From Adiantum capillus-veneris (taxonomy: Eukaryota > Streptophyta > Polypodiopsida > Polypodiales > Pteridaceae): a stretch of DNA of 64,000 bases. The translations under genes and the position numbers were made by a program. Of the stretch, positions 21,483 through 32,859 are shown piece after piece; position 1 is the first letter of the stretch; every line of letters starts with the position of its first letter. Below the pieces are notes generated by a model, which was given only the letters and a program-made list of their open reading frames with translations, was not told the origin of the DNA and made no database searches. The stretch lies in NCBI GenBank assembly GCA_014529385.2, contig CM043942.1, positions 21,500,991 to 21,564,990 of the forward strand. The letters are read 5' to 3'.

Positions 21483-22010
21483 ATGGTGAAAGCACCTTTC
21501 GAGGTTAAAGAGGGAAGATCCAAAAGTCCCTTACTACTTAAACTATATGGGAAGATCTTCGCTGCTGCTGATAAATATAGCGGAGACTCACAAGAATATT
21601 TTCCAAAGAGTAAAAAGGGTTATATCCATCTTACAGCAAAGGCAAAAAGGGATGCTGCTAATAAGCACAAAAGAGCCTTAGCCTTTAAGAAAAATGATTG
21701 GGTCTTGCTAAAGTTTCTCAAGGCTCATCTAAGGCATACTACGGGTAAGATTCTTATGGGCCACCAAGAGTATTATGCTAAACTAGCAAAAAGATACAAT
21801 GGTCCTTTTTTAATTCTTAAGCCAATCAATGAGATGGCTTATCAATTAAAGTTGTCTAACCATTGGCTCGTTCACAATGTTAACCATGTGAGCATACTCA
21901 AGCCTTACAAAGGAGAGCCACAAAAACAACCAATAATGGAGGACCCACTAGAGATTGAAGATCAAGAAGAGGTGTTGCAACCCAAATTGATTCTTTGACA
22001 TGAAGACAAG
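21483..22010 (+). pseudogene. Integrase C-terminal domain (R5), cut by R6
   Basis: The 171-codon frame includes the region after the catalytic core (a basic helix with AKAKRDAANKHKRALAFKK, NDWVLLKF) and the C-terminal beta domain (YNGPFLILKPINEMAYQLKL, HNVNHVSILKPYKG). It stops with TGA at 21,996-21,998, followed by codons for HEDK. The sequence then changes at 22,011 to the TGTT start of the R6 LTR. The possible chromodomain beyond this point is therefore absent. Confidence 0.75.
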
Positions 22011-22918
22011 TGTTTGGCGGACGAAGCGACAAGCGGCCGTTTCCAGAGAAGGGTCATATTTTTATGAGAAACCTTTGTAAAATTGTTTTGTAAGAGAGCA
22101 TCTCTAAGCCGAGAACTTGTCAAAGGATTTATGGTTATTCTTCTGGGAACATTTGTATATTAGAGAGCCAGTTAGAAGTTTAGGAGCTTTTGGCCGGACA
22201 AGCCATTTGTAAAGACCTAAAGGTCATTTTTTGTAAGTTTGAACATTATCTTTTTGAGGAGAAACTGAGAAGACAGTGTACGTTTGAGAGATCCTTCTTG
22301 CTCCAACTTGTAATATTTGCTATTGTGGCTACGGTAATCCAAATTCAGATTCGTTTATTGCATTTTGTTCCTCTTACTTTGCTCTTCCATTCAAGTGTAA
22401 TCATTCAAGATTCGGTGTAGGTTTTTAACTAGAGTTTGAGACCTTAAATTGTTGTTTTGAGTGTCTATATGTGTATTTTATGTTGTTTTAACCCTAGGAG
22501 AGGCCTTAGGGACCCTAAAACGACCCATTAGGATCACCTGTTCGATGTTTTTGCTGACTTTGAGACGAACGATCGCAATCTTTGTACCTCTCCAGAATGC
22601 TGTGACAGTGATAGGATATGATCCTGATAGTCAAATGTAGCTTCCCTTCAAGTTTCATGCGATTCCGAATAGATTTTCATGGTAAACGGGCGTGACGACT
22701 GTAGAGCTGTGTAGAAACACATAGTCAGATTACTTGGCAATAATGCGTTTGATTTGCTTGTAGAGTTAGCAGATGCATCTCATCGAGTTCACTTCATTAG
22801 GATTGACACCCTAGTGAGTTTCCATGCCTCATCCTGGTCGCTTCCCTTGTATTGATAAATATGTTGATGCTTGAGAGCTATGCTATGGACGTCCGTCGGT
22901 CACGGTGACCCGCAAACA
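22011..22918 (+). repeat. R6 5' LTR, about 905 bp
   Basis: It starts TGTTTGGCGGAC after the interrupted R5 gene and ends near CCGCAAACA just before the PBS; the exact end could be 22,914 (CGCA) or 22,918 (AACA). The last 120 bases resemble the end of the R7 LTR: R6 has ATTGACACCCTAG and R7 has GTTGACACCTTATG at comparable distances. One copy of the R6 private motif lies inside at 22,570-22,590 (CGATCGCAATCT, then GTACCTC), about 345 bp from the end. The matching position of the R7 LTR holds the R7 half-site. Confidence 0.65.
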
Positions 22919-22919
22919 T

Positions 22920-22937
22920 TGGCGCCGCTATCGGGGA
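22920..22937 (+). promoter_or_regulatory. Primer-binding site of R6 (tRNA-Asp type)
   Basis: TGGCGCCGCTATCGGGGA follows the LTR end. It matches the plant tRNA-Asp type site TGGCGCCGTTGCCGGGGA, known from Athila-like elements, at 15 of 18 positions. Confidence 0.75.
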
Positions 22938-24350
22938 ATGCACCTTAGGTGATCAGTGACCGAGTGCGCAGTTAGATTATTTAAAAAGAAGATCAATCCA
23001 CAAATCCATTTTACACCTCAGTTAGGCTACTAGACAGGGGTTTAGAGCTTAGTGGAGTCTAGAGTTAGTGGACCGGCTAGATCCTCTCTTAGGAGGTTTA
23101 GGGAGCTGTGAGCGAGAGTGTTCAAAGCATTTTTGCTCTTCAATTTCTCTAATTCGACTGAGTACTAAAATCTCACCCGAAATCCGTCGTGTTTGTTTTG
23201 TTTGATTCATTTCCTTATGCTCTTTCATTTCTGTACTTAGGAGTAGGATAAGTAAATCACATTCCAATCAGATTTGGGGCAAAAGATAGAGTCCTTAACA
23301 CCAGAAAACCATAACTTTGGCAAAAGGGCCATAAGACTCTGAAATTAGAAAATCTAACCAAACAGAGCTGAAATTGATTCAAATCACAAAGTGGTAGCAC
23401 CAAACACTGGGAAAGCAACCACACCCAAAAACATCAAAAATCAAGGAAATCAGGCCACATGGGTAAAACTAGCCTGACAGACCCAGAAACTGTAAAATCT
23501 TGACTTTTGGTGATCCAAATGCAAAAAGACTTGGGGGATAGCTCTAAAACATCAGTGTCTATAAGCATGCCAAATTTGGTCTAATTTGGGCTCAGAACTA
23601 CGATCGCGATCGGTGTACCTAAGTGCCAGATTTCATTTGTGGGATCCTCAGGTGTATACAAACATAAAAGTCTAAAGGACGTAGAGCAAGAAACATCAAA
23701 ATACCTGTCAAACCATCTGAATACAGTTCCAAGACAAAAACTGCTAAACTGGCATACAAATTGACTTTTAGTAGACCAAAACACATCAAAACTGGAAAGA
23801 AACCATACAGAGGGATAGCCTGTACACAGGACAACCCCAGATAGCTTCCACATCCAAAATCAAGCACCAAAATCAGATCAAACTGACAGATTCTGGAAAA
23901 CAGACACTTCCAACCAAGAACTGGTAAAAGCTTGACTTTTTAGAGTCTGAATACAAAAGTATCAGAGAGGTAGCCTTAAAATAGCCTAGTGAACAAGCTG
24001 GTGAAGTTTCATCTAATTTGGGCTCAGAACTACGATTGCGATCGGTGTATCTCTGTGCCAGATTTGACTCATTTTTTACCTGTTCATAGACCTAGACTAT
24101 TTAACATATCAGGAGTTGTCAAAACCCAAATTGGACATACTGCCAACAATCTGCAAGCAAAATTGTGTTGAAGTCATTGTGAAAGTGTTGAATTTTCTGA
24201 CAGTTGGAATGATACAATGATCTCATAGCCATCAAGTGTATTCATTTGTAGAGACGGATCAAGTAACAATCCATGCAGTCGCGGGAGTTGGAAGATCACT
24301 CCATCTCCAGGTAAGAGGTTTGGATTTAGTCAGTAAATCCCACTTTCTTC
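22938..24350 (+). repeat. R6 first leader with CGATCGCGATCG repeats
   Basis: This untranslated leader contains two copies of a block that reads TCTAATTTGGGCTCAGAAC, then the palindrome CGATCGCGATCG (23,601-23,612) or CGATTGCGATCG (24,033-24,044), then GTGTA-CT and GTGCCAGATTT. The two blocks are 432 bp apart and the sequence between them is diverged. Frames inside (23,049-23,267 and 23,581-23,870 minus) are incidental. Confidence 0.75.
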
Positions 24351-25787
24351 ATGTTTTTGAGATCGGAAAAACAAATCAACATCCAACACCGAAATTTAGC
24401 GGATCAAGCAAGTGTTTTATCAATGGAGGAGAGTGTAAACCAAGGTGTAGTACGACCGTTAGACCCGATCCTTGAAGAAGGCATCTCCGATACTTCTTCA
24501 GAGAGATCTTATGAGTATTTCACAGAAAACCTGGGACATTTAAAACTAAACAGAAGAGAAAACATGGCAGCAGGACCGTCAGACCCTTCGGCCACAATGA
24601 AGCTATTGTTCATCAAGTATCAATATGACAACAAGCAAGGTGCCAAGATATACAAAGATGGTATGGACTGCTATTGTGTGAAAATAGAAGATAGACCAAG
24701 TGAGTTCAGGGACTTAGTGCCTGTGAGCTATAGCGGAGATAGGTACCTAGATGACGAGGCTATCATGTACTTGGTAGTCTTGAATCCTCCCATTGTAGAC
24801 AAGTGGGGATTGATGGGCACGAAAGCCAAAATAGATGAGGAAAATGAGGAGAAGGCACCAACAATGAGCTTCCCTAATGCGAGGTTAAGGCGAGAAAATG
24901 AAACTTTGAGAGTCGACACGGATAATGTCTACTTGGGGTTATACAAGTATAATAATGGAGAGCAAGGTCTCTATTATAGATGCGAGGAACCCTACGTCGG
25001 AGAGATGACTGAGTGGAAAAGACTTTATGTGTTCACCTACACAGAGGGAGAAGAAACGAAAATCGCCGCATACGATAAGTATGGAAGACGATATGCATCA
25101 ATTGATAAAAAGGAGTTGGAAGCATATACGTACTTTGGGGGACCACTCCACCTGTATTATGTCACTCCAAGCCCACTAAGACCAGCACCTACAACTGTCG
25201 TGCCAGACCCGATGGCAACAGGTGGAGAGAGGACTCATGTAGCTGATTCTTTCAGTCGACCTCAATATTCTATGCCAAGCCGCATGGGAACGTTACATTC
25301 CAGAGAATCAATGGCTACGAATCGAGGTAGTGCGGTTCCTATCTCTACACATACTGCAGCAGGTCCGACATTTTCAGCCACACCATCACATTTGCCTCCT
25401 AGTAGCAGATTCGAGGCAGGGGAGCCAACAAGAGCAACCCACGACATCCATGATGCACGAGAGCGATCAAGTCGAGACACGGGAGGAATGAGACTGGTTG
25501 CATACCATAGACGGATTAGGCCATCCCAAGTAGCGAAGTGCATGCCAAAGAAGTATAGCGGATCAGGGGATCCATATGCCCATGTATCGCTCTTCAAGCA
25601 AGTCTTAAGAGCAAAGCAGATCACTGATTTCCATACTCAATACGAGAAATTCGGGCTGACCTTGGAAGGGACGGCCTTAACATGGTTTCAACCTTTGAAC
25701 CCTGAAACTTGTCTGAATATTGAACATGTATTGCGAGACTTCGCGAAAGAATTCTCAAAACGGGGTATAAAGCATAATACTGTATGA
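24351..25787 (+). CDS. gag N-terminal extension and capsid (R6)
   Basis: This 478-codon open segment begins the polyprotein. Residues 1 to about 290 form an unusual tyrosine-rich extension (MKLLFIKYQYDNKQGAKIY; YLGLYKYNNGEQGLYYRCEE; KIAAYDKYGRRYAS) with no domain I know. Then comes a Ser/Thr/Pro/Ala-rich linker (about 290-385) and the capsid start (CMPKKYSGSGDPYAHVSLFK, LTLEGTALTWFQPL). The start is uncertain; ATG at 24,351 or 24,423 are both possible. It ends at a TGA that replaces a codon in the capsid, and the same frame continues at 25,788. Gag forms the virus-like particle in which reverse transcription takes place. Confidence 0.7.
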   Translation: MFLRSEKQINIQHRNLADQASVLSMEESVNQGVVRPLDPILEEGISDTSSERSYEYFTENLGHLKLNRRENMAAGPSDPSATMKLLFIKYQYDNKQGAKIYKDGMDCYCVKIEDRPSEFRDLVPVSYSGDRYLDDEAIMYLVVLNPPIVDKWGLMGTKAKIDEENEEKAPTMSFPNARLRRENETLRVDTDNVYLGLYKYNNGEQGLYYRCEEPYVGEMTEWKRLYVFTYTEGEETKIAAYDKYGRRYASIDKKELEAYTYFGGPLHLYYVTPSPLRPAPTTVVPDPMATGGERTHVADSFSRPQYSMPSRMGTLHSRESMATNRGSAVPISTHTAAGPTFSATPSHLPPSSRFEAGEPTRATHDIHDARERSSRDTGGMRLVAYHRRIRPSQVAKCMPKKYSGSGDPYAHVSLFKQVLRAKQITDFHTQYEKFGLTLEGTALTWFQPLNPETCLNIEHVLRDFAKEFSKRGIKHNTV

Positions 25788-27428
25788 CAGATATATGCTT
25801 TTAAACAAAGGGAGAACGAAAATGTGAAGGAAGAATCCTTGAGATTCAAGCAATACATTGAGAGGTGCCCCAGGAGAGAATTACCGCAAGACGAGAGATT
25901 GTCTGTGCTCTTCATTGAAGGACTTAGGAACGAAACCTTGAAAAAGGACCTTCACTTGAAGGCCTGTAGCACATTTGAACAGGTTACAAGGGAAGCGTTA
26001 TATCTTGTTGATAACTGCAAAGCATATAGGGAAGTGTCAGAGGATACTGATTCAGTAACCAGTGGCTCTTCATCTATTAAGAGTAAACCCTCTACCAAGA
26101 AAGATGCTCAGGCTTCCTTGATGCCGACAACTGACCAAATGATAGAGGAGGTAACGAAGAGAATGCAGCAACATATGAGATCAAATTCGGTGATGAGACA
26201 GTCTCAAACAAGGAAATGTGACATATGTGGGGGGGCTCACCCGACGTCGTGGTGCACACAACAGCCGAAAGCACCAGTTGCGAATGGACGAGTACTAAAA
26301 TGGTGCGCCATAGAGCAAAAATGGACAAATCATGGCACGGAAGAGTGTTTTTACAACAAAAACTATGTGAGGGAAAGGCCGTATGGACCTCCAGCAGGAC
26401 CACCCTAGCCACCTCCTCCAAGATATCAAGTTGGACCAAATATGAATATGGTAGCAGGAGCAGACAGACCTCAACCTGTGTTGGGTCAACAACCTCCATT
26501 ACCACAGGAAAATAGAGCCATGATCAGGTATGCTCAACCTTGTGGAGCGTCACCAGGAATAAATAGTACACTTCAAGTTTCTTATTATGAGGAGCCGAAT
26601 GAGCCTTACGCAACAGAACCTGAATCACAAATGTACGCAGACGAAGCCTATCAACCGTGGAGAAATAGCAAGGGTATGGCATCACCAACGTATGTAGCAC
26701 AACCTTCGAGAGATCAATATTTGGTGAACGAAATAACGCTAATGTTCATTGCGAATCAGAACTACAAACCAAGAGGATATCCTAATAGGGCAGGACAACC
26801 TATGGGACCACCTCCTCAAAATCAACCACCAATTGGACAGTGCTATAACTGTGGAAGTACAGATCATTGGGAGCGTAGCTGCCCTTTCAAAGGCGAATGA
26901 GTGAAAATTTTTGGGTTTTGTGACGGATGTGGTGTGAATCACATATTGCCAGATTGCCCAAGGAATCCGGACAACAAGGGAAAAGAAACTATAAATATTG
27001 TGGGGGTGTTACCAAGGGCAAGCAGTGGATCAGAAACCAATCCCATGATCCAAATCAATGCGATAACCAGAGCCCAAGCCAAGGACTTAGAGAAAAACAA
27101 GCCATTGGAAGAAAAGGTCGAGTTGCCAATACCTACAGAAAATGAGAGTTTATCTGTGAGAACCCAGTGAAAATCGTGGAAGGCGAAATGAGACAGAATG
27201 AAAACGAGAAGGTTGAAAACCCAAATTGCCATGCAAAATGAATTACATGAAACGAAAGAGCAACTAAAACAAGAGAGAGATAGTAAAACTGTTGAGGATA
27301 ACAACAAGCCGAGGAAAGCGTCCTCACGAGGATCAATCTTGGTTCAGAAAGTGCTAGAGCCTTTAGATGCTCTATTATAAGTGTACGATGCAAGGCTAAA
27401 AACAAACCAAACCTTAGAGTAGAGATGG
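25788..27428 (+). pseudogene. gag C-terminal part with three zinc knuckles (R6)
   Basis: It continues the same frame as the capsid. Capsid helices (FKQYIERCPRRELPQDERLS, LFIEGLRNETLKKDLHLKA) are followed by three CCHC knuckles: CDICGGAHPTSWC (about 26,218-26,256), CYNCGSTDHWERSC (26,841-26,882) and CDGCGVNHILPDC (about 26,925-26,963). Pro- and Gln-rich linkers separate them. Stops at 26,408, 26,900, 27,168-27,170, 27,189-27,191, 27,380 and about 27,422 break it, but there is no indel. R7 retains the last two knuckles at 63,540-63,660. Confidence 0.75.
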
Positions 27429-28235
27429 TTGACTTATCCTCAACCAGAAGTGGAAACGAAGCGGTTGGAAATGTGTAAACACCTCATTGAAACAGCCCAG
27501 GCATTGATGGAACCTAAGGCGATTAGAACCCCAGAACAAGAAGTGTTGATTCACAAAGAGCGAGAAAAACTAAAAATCGATGAACCAGAACAAGTAAACG
27601 GACCGAGGCCTGAAAGGATATTGTCATTGGATCACCGAGTGATGCCAAACACCACTGATGACGCTAAGTTAATGACTATAATGCCAATTCCAGAAGTTGA
27701 AGAACCATGGCCAAAACACTTATGGGAAACCATTAGAAATAGAAAGAACGGAAGCGCGACATTACAATCTGCTCCAATTCCTGAGATTAATTTGGACAAC
27801 GGATTTTATCCAGGAGATATACAATCGTTGTATGGAGATGCGGGAACGGAGGTTTTGATGGAAAGCAAAGCTCAATCCTTGAAAACCCTGCCTTCATTTA
27901 TAGGTGAACACGAGGCACAGTCAAAGATAAGGTTAGTTCCATCCTAGATGAGAACTATTCCACAAATGATTGACTCAAAAAGTCTTCAAGAGATGCTGTC
28001 GACACCTATAACATGCACAATCACACTGTCAGAACTCTTGAGAGTCAAACCACACTTATGGGAAGACATGGGAAAACATCTAGAGAACAAAGGAGTAAAG
28101 ATTCCTATTCAGACAAACCCTACGGGAGAAGAAAACAAACGGGAAGGTCAACCCAAAGCCCAACCAGTGCCCATAAATAAGGTCGGGGATTACTGTGAAG
28201 GTGAGGAAGGCAATACAACCTTACCTGTTGAATAT
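27429..28235 (+). pseudogene. Gag-protease linker (R6)
   Basis: The frame encodes RLEMCKHLIETAQALMEPKA and an acidic, proline-rich stretch, then LLSTPITCTITLSELLRVKP-like helical sequence (28,000-28,060) and a lysine-rich region ending before the protease. R7 has the same order at 62,260-63,122 (RLEMCKKMIEMAQSLMEDP; LLSTPVACTITLAELLMLRP). The conserved LLSTP-TCTITL-ELL segment in both elements suggests a functional helix before the protease. A TAG at 27,945-27,947 interrupts it. Confidence 0.6.
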
Positions 28236-28505
28236 CAGGATATAAAAACGATAGCTATCCTAGACAGTGGAGCGGGAGTTGCGATTGCTACAAAGCAAAT
28301 CTGGGAGAAATGGGGCCGTCCAACTCTCAGAAAGACGAGAATGAAACTGCAACTCGCACATGGGTATGTAGAGAGACCATTGGGAATCCTGGACCAAATA
28401 GTTGTAACTTCGTGTGGAATTAAGTATGAGCACACCTTTGTTGTGGTGGATTTCGGGAAAACGAGCAACTTCCACATTATTTTGGGATGACCTTTTATGC
28501 ATCAA
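28236..28505 (+). pseudogene. Aspartic protease PR1 (R6)
   Basis: This is the canonical retropepsin of the polyprotein, located before RT. The catalytic triplet is AILDSGAGVAIATK at about 28,254-28,295. The flap region (LQLAHGYVERPLGIL) and the final FHIILG strand follow, with the usual Arg of ILG-R-P-F-M changed to a TGA stop at 28,488-28,490. It would cleave the Gag-Pol polyprotein. R7 carries the homologue split by R8 (49,440-49,461 and 62,153-62,200), with its catalytic Asp changed to Asn. Confidence 0.85.
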
Positions 28506-29757
28506 CTCAAAATGATACAAGATTGGAGGTACGACCAAATTTACCTAAGGCACGAAGAGCTAATAACGAAAATCAACATAAAGGATCACAACTATAGAGA
28601 CGTTGCAAAAACACCAGTGCAAGATTTTAATTCAACCACAGTAAATGAAAAAGAAATACTTGCATGGACACAAATGAAAGCACATGTCTGGATGTGTGGA
28701 GCATCGGATTGTGGAGACATAATCAAAGAGGAATGCGTATTGGAAAGATCTGTAGAAGACGGGGCTTATCTCCCAGAACCTTTCCCTGAACATTTATTTG
28801 AGCCATTTGGGTGGACTCAAATATTGTCAACCTTGGATGTATGTGTTAATGAATGCACGCCTACAAAATTTTGTGACGATGAAGGATACGATCTAGTAAC
28901 GTTTCAAATGGCTAGCGTCATCCTTGAGTCAGGATCAGAGAGCGAGGAATAAAAAGAACCACCATGTGAGACTGAGTGTAAAAGAATAATTGATGAGATA
29001 TCTGTAGTGAACGATAGGAATCAAACAAAGGAGGAATTCACAGATTCACTAAGCGGTGACCTTCCATCACTGGGTGATGAAATCCAAATGATAGATGCTG
29101 ATGATGAAAGATCAAGTGGATCAGAGATGAATAGAAAATACAGGTCGAGACAGGACAGGTTTTACGAGTTTCCTAACCAAAAACCTAGTCGGCAAGAGCG
29201 GTATAAATCCAAGAGGACAAGAAAATCAAGAGCGAATAAGCATAAGCCGATGCCTCTTATCAATAACAGAACGGGATATCTAAATCTTGTCAAAGCTGAC
29301 GATTGTGTCAAAGACGACGTCATTGGCCGGTTTATTAAAACTAAACCATGGAAAAACAACAAGAAGAACAGGCGCGAAAAGCGAACGACTAAGACACATA
29401 AAGGGGGGGAAAAAGGGTCTGGAATGACCAAAACAGAGAGGAAAATGGAGTATAATAAGCTCAAATGAACCCTCAGAGACATATGGACGACTGAATTGGA
29501 AACAAATGAGGACACGAATTCTGACAAGATGGATGTGTCGTCCCATTATAAGAAGTATACCATACAAGATAGGAAAATCATAGTGCAACAACCGATGAGG
29601 GAATTGAAGGATCCTGGTACATCGTATGACGGTCCTGAAAAAGCCAAACGAATAGATCTAGCAGAGCCAGGCAAAGATCTAAAACCTGCATATATTGCCA
29701 CGGATCTTACTGAAGACGAGGAAAAGCTTTTGGTAGCTACTCTTAAACAATATAGAG
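28506..29757 (+). pseudogene. Protease-RT spacer (R6)
   Basis: About 400 codons separate protease and RT, longer than usual for Ty3/gypsy. The frame shows MIQDWRYDQIYLRHEE, a Cys-containing VWMCGASDCGDIIKEECVLE, then an acidic region, then a strongly basic region (KPSRQERYKSKRTRKSRANK; NNKKNRREKRTTKTHKG). It ends with DVFAWSYKDLKGVDPSIC, the standard lead-in to RT. R7 has the same order at 48,020-49,290. Stops at 28,950-28,952 and 29,466-29,468 interrupt it. I recognise no enzyme fold in the spacer. Confidence 0.6.
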
Positions 29758-30716
29758 ATGTGTTTGCATGGTCATACAAAGATCTTAAGGGGGTGGATCC
29801 AAGTATCTGTTCAACACACAATACCCCTTAAGAATGAAGCCAAACCCAGCAGACAACGTCCCTATACTTACAATGAGACGTTTGCAAAAAAGATCAAGGA
29901 GGAAATAGATAAGCTTAAAGAGGCAGAGTTTATTTACGAAATTGAGCACACCGATTGGGTTTCATCGATTGTGGTGATCCCGACGAAAAATGGAAAGTTA
30001 AGAGTGTGCGTCAATCTCAAGAAAGTAAACGCTGCTACAATTCAGGACAACTATCCCCTACCCATTACTGATCATGTAATAGAAAGAGTGGCAGGTAAGA
30101 AGCTTATAGTTTCTTAGATGGCTTTTCGGGCTACAACCAACTCGCAATAAAGCCAGAGGATCAGCACAAGATGGCTTTTGCAACTAAATGGGACATTTTT
30201 GCATTCAGGGTAATGGCTTTTGGCTTAACAAATGCACCAGCCACATTTCAGAGGCTGATGGGTCATGCTTTTAAAGAATATCTAAGACAGTTTCTAGAAA
30301 TTTACATGGATGACTTTTGCGTTCACTCTCTCGTAAGATTGGAGCACATAGAGCACTTGACCAAACTGTTCAAAAAATGCAGACTGTATCGGATTTGCCT
30401 GAATCTAGAGAAATGTGTCTTCATGGTAAGACAGGGCAAAATATTGGGACATATAGTGTCCAAAAATGGTATTTTCACAGACATGGAGAAGATCAGCGTC
30501 ATTGTTGATCTAACACGACCAATAAAGGTAAAGGAGGTGAAGGCATTTATGGGCCATTGTGGATATTATCGCAGATTTATCTACTCATACACTATAATTG
30601 CAAAACCACTTTACGCACTGATAACTAAATTTGAGTGGACAGATGAGTGCGAGAAATATTTTCAAACTTTGAAGCAAAGGTTGATTTTCGCTCCAATTTT
30701 GAAGGCTCCGGATTGA
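29758..30716 (+). pseudogene. Reverse transcriptase (R6)
   Basis: The RT starts at KPSRQRPYTYNETFAKKIKE. It shows DWVSSIVVIPTKNGKLRVCV, GFSGYNQL (about 30,120), MAFGLTNAPATFQRLM, the catalytic EIYMDDFCVHS at about 30,298-30,330, and the thumb (LGHIVSKNGIFTDMEKI). The connection FMGHCGYYRRFI follows. One extra T near 29,815 and one missing base near 30,094 throw the part between them out of frame and cancel out. At 30,716 a TGA stands where R7 has Trp. The catalytic YMDD is intact. Confidence 0.85.
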
Positions 30717-31340
30717 GAAAAGATATTCCACATCCACGTAGATGCATCAACATAGGCTATAGGATGCATACTTGCACAACCTAGAGAGAACAACATGGAT
30801 TTTCCAATCAGTTACTCCAGTAGACAACTGAACAATGTAGAGAAGAATTACACAACAACTGAGATGGAGGGTTTGGGTATGATCTATGCGGTGAAAAAGT
30901 TTAGACACTACTTACTTTCCAATTAATTTGTATTCTTCGTTGATCACCAAGCACTGTTGTACTTGGTAAACAAACCTTGCAGTACGGGGAGGATTGTATG
31001 ATGGTTCATCATACTGCTTGAGTTTGACTTCACAGTAGTAGTCAAAAAAGGAACTATACACCAGTGAGTGGATCATTTATCTAGAATGATGCATGGAGAA
31101 AACCCCGTAGGAGTTGATGATGATTTGCCAGATGCATATCTTTTCAACATAGAAATGGTTCCAAGATGGAGCGAGGATGTAATTCCTTTGTTGACTTTTG
31201 GGTCATTGAATGTGACAAGACAACCATCTACCATTGCAGCATCTAGATCATTGGTAATGTTGGCGGGAAGGCTATACAAACAGGGATCGGATCAAATACT
31301 TAGGCTTTGTGTTGAATCGAGTGAACGGGAATTGTATCTA
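30717..31340 (+). pseudogene. RNase H and linker to integrase (R6)
   Basis: After the stop the same frame continues with the RNase H fold: HIHVDAST with the first Asp, YSSRQLNNVEKNYTTTEMEG with the Glu region, and FVDHQALLYLVNKP with a further Asp. It ends with DHLSRMMHGENP at about 31,065. LPDAYLFNIEMVPRWSEDV follows, a linker found in Athila-like elements. No second, archaeal-type RNase H is present. Stops near 30,753 and 31,062 interrupt it. Confidence 0.8.
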
Positions 31341-32859
31341 AACCAAGCTCGTGTACAAACAACGGGGATTCACAATGGGCATGCACAGATGTATCAAAGA
31401 TTGATGAGAATGGGTGTATATTGGCCGAAAATGCAACAAAGTATTCATATGCATATCAAATCATGCGTTAGCTGCACATTTCAAAAGCCGATAGAACACG
31501 CGACTCTATTCAAATTATCCGTAGCACCCCGATGGAGTAACTACATTGTTGAATACCTCACCACCGGGATACTGCCTGAAGGGATGAGTAGATCACGTAT
31601 CAAAACGATCACGAAAGAGGCAGAAAACTATGTACTGATTAAGGACAATCTTTACAAGAGGGGAAAAGACAATCAACTGAGAATGTGCGCGACTGAAGAG
31701 GAATACATTCCTATCTTAGAGCAAGCACATGGCGGACAAGCTGGAGGACATTTCTCAGCTGACAAAACGGCCAAAGAAATTCTTATTGACAGGCATATGG
31801 TGGCCTACACTATTCATGGACGTTGAAGAGTTTGTGAAATGATGTGACGATTGCCAGAGGACAAAGATTCCTAGAGCACGAGATGATATGCCCTTGAGGC
31901 CGATGATGAGGGCAAGAGCATTTGCGAAATGGAAAATAGATTTTGTAGGACCGATTGCACCTCCTGGATATAAAACGCACGCTCAATACATTATTGTGGC
32001 AAACAGATTATCTAACAAAGTGGGTGGAAGCAAAAGCAAAAACCAAAAATGATGCAAAAACGACAGAATAATTTTTGTATGAGAACATTTTCACCAGATA
32101 TGGCTTACCAATAGAGATAGTGAGCGATAGAGGGACTCACTTCATCAATGAAGTGATCGAATTCCTATTGCATGAATTCATGGTAATTCACAGGAAGTCA
32201 GCTCCCTATCACCCACAAGCTAATGGCCAAGCAGAAAGTACGAACAACATTTTGGTGACAATTCTCACCAAAATTGTTAGCGAATCGAGAGTTGACTGGG
32301 ATCCAAAGCTGCATTCAGCCTTATGGGCATATAGAGTAGCTTACAAAACATCAATCGGAACGACTCCGTTCAACATGGTTCACGGAATTCAAGCGATTTT
32401 GCCACTTGAATTTATTATTCCCATGCTTCGGGTCGCTAAAGAATTAGAATGGACGGGCCATGAATTATCCAATCAGGTAGATATCCTGGAAAAACTGGAT
32501 GAAACTAGATTGAGAGCAGTTGCATCAATCTACGCGCAAAAATGAAACATGAAATCATTCTTTGATCAACATGTTATCAGCAAGGAATTTGCTACGGCGG
32601 ATTACGTCTTAATGTATACCCTGAAACAACTTATTCCCAGAAACTCAAAAAGCGAGGCAATGGACCCTATGTGATTCATGATATATCATCTAGCGGTGCC
32701 ATTAAACTTGCGACATTAGAGGGAGAGGAGATGCCTCACTGGATTAGTGATTGCAGACTAAAGAAGTACAACCTACCACTAACCTCAGAGATGCTTGCCA
32801 AAATACACGCTTCGAAGGAGCGCAAGAACAAAGCAAATGCGACAAAAGCTCAAGCGTAG
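31341..32859 (+). pseudogene. Integrase with duplicated H2C2 domain (R6)
   Basis: Two zinc domains lie in series. The first (31,340-31,485) reads GIHNGHAQMYQRLMRMGVYWP then IKSCVSC. A linker with YLTTGILPEGMSRSRI and LYKRGKDNQLRMC follows. The second (31,720-31,862) reads AHGGQAGGHFSADKTAKEIL and, past a stop, CDDCQRTK. The core has Asp in WKIDFVGPI (about 31,939), Asp in IVSDRGTHF (about 32,122) and Glu in NGQAEST, with 35 residues between the last two. A frameshift lies near 32,005. The C-terminal domain (SSGAIKLATLEGEEMPHWIS) ends at a TAG at 32,857-32,859 and the frame continues into the retropepsin-like region. Confidence 0.8.

Noticed and set aside
29758-29835. A frameshift at the protease-RT junction in both R6 and R7, suggesting programmed frameshifting
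   Set aside because: R6 has one extra base and R7 lacks one base at slightly different positions. The shifts have opposite sign, no slippery heptamer is evident, and the rest of gag-pol is one frame. Independent decay is simpler.
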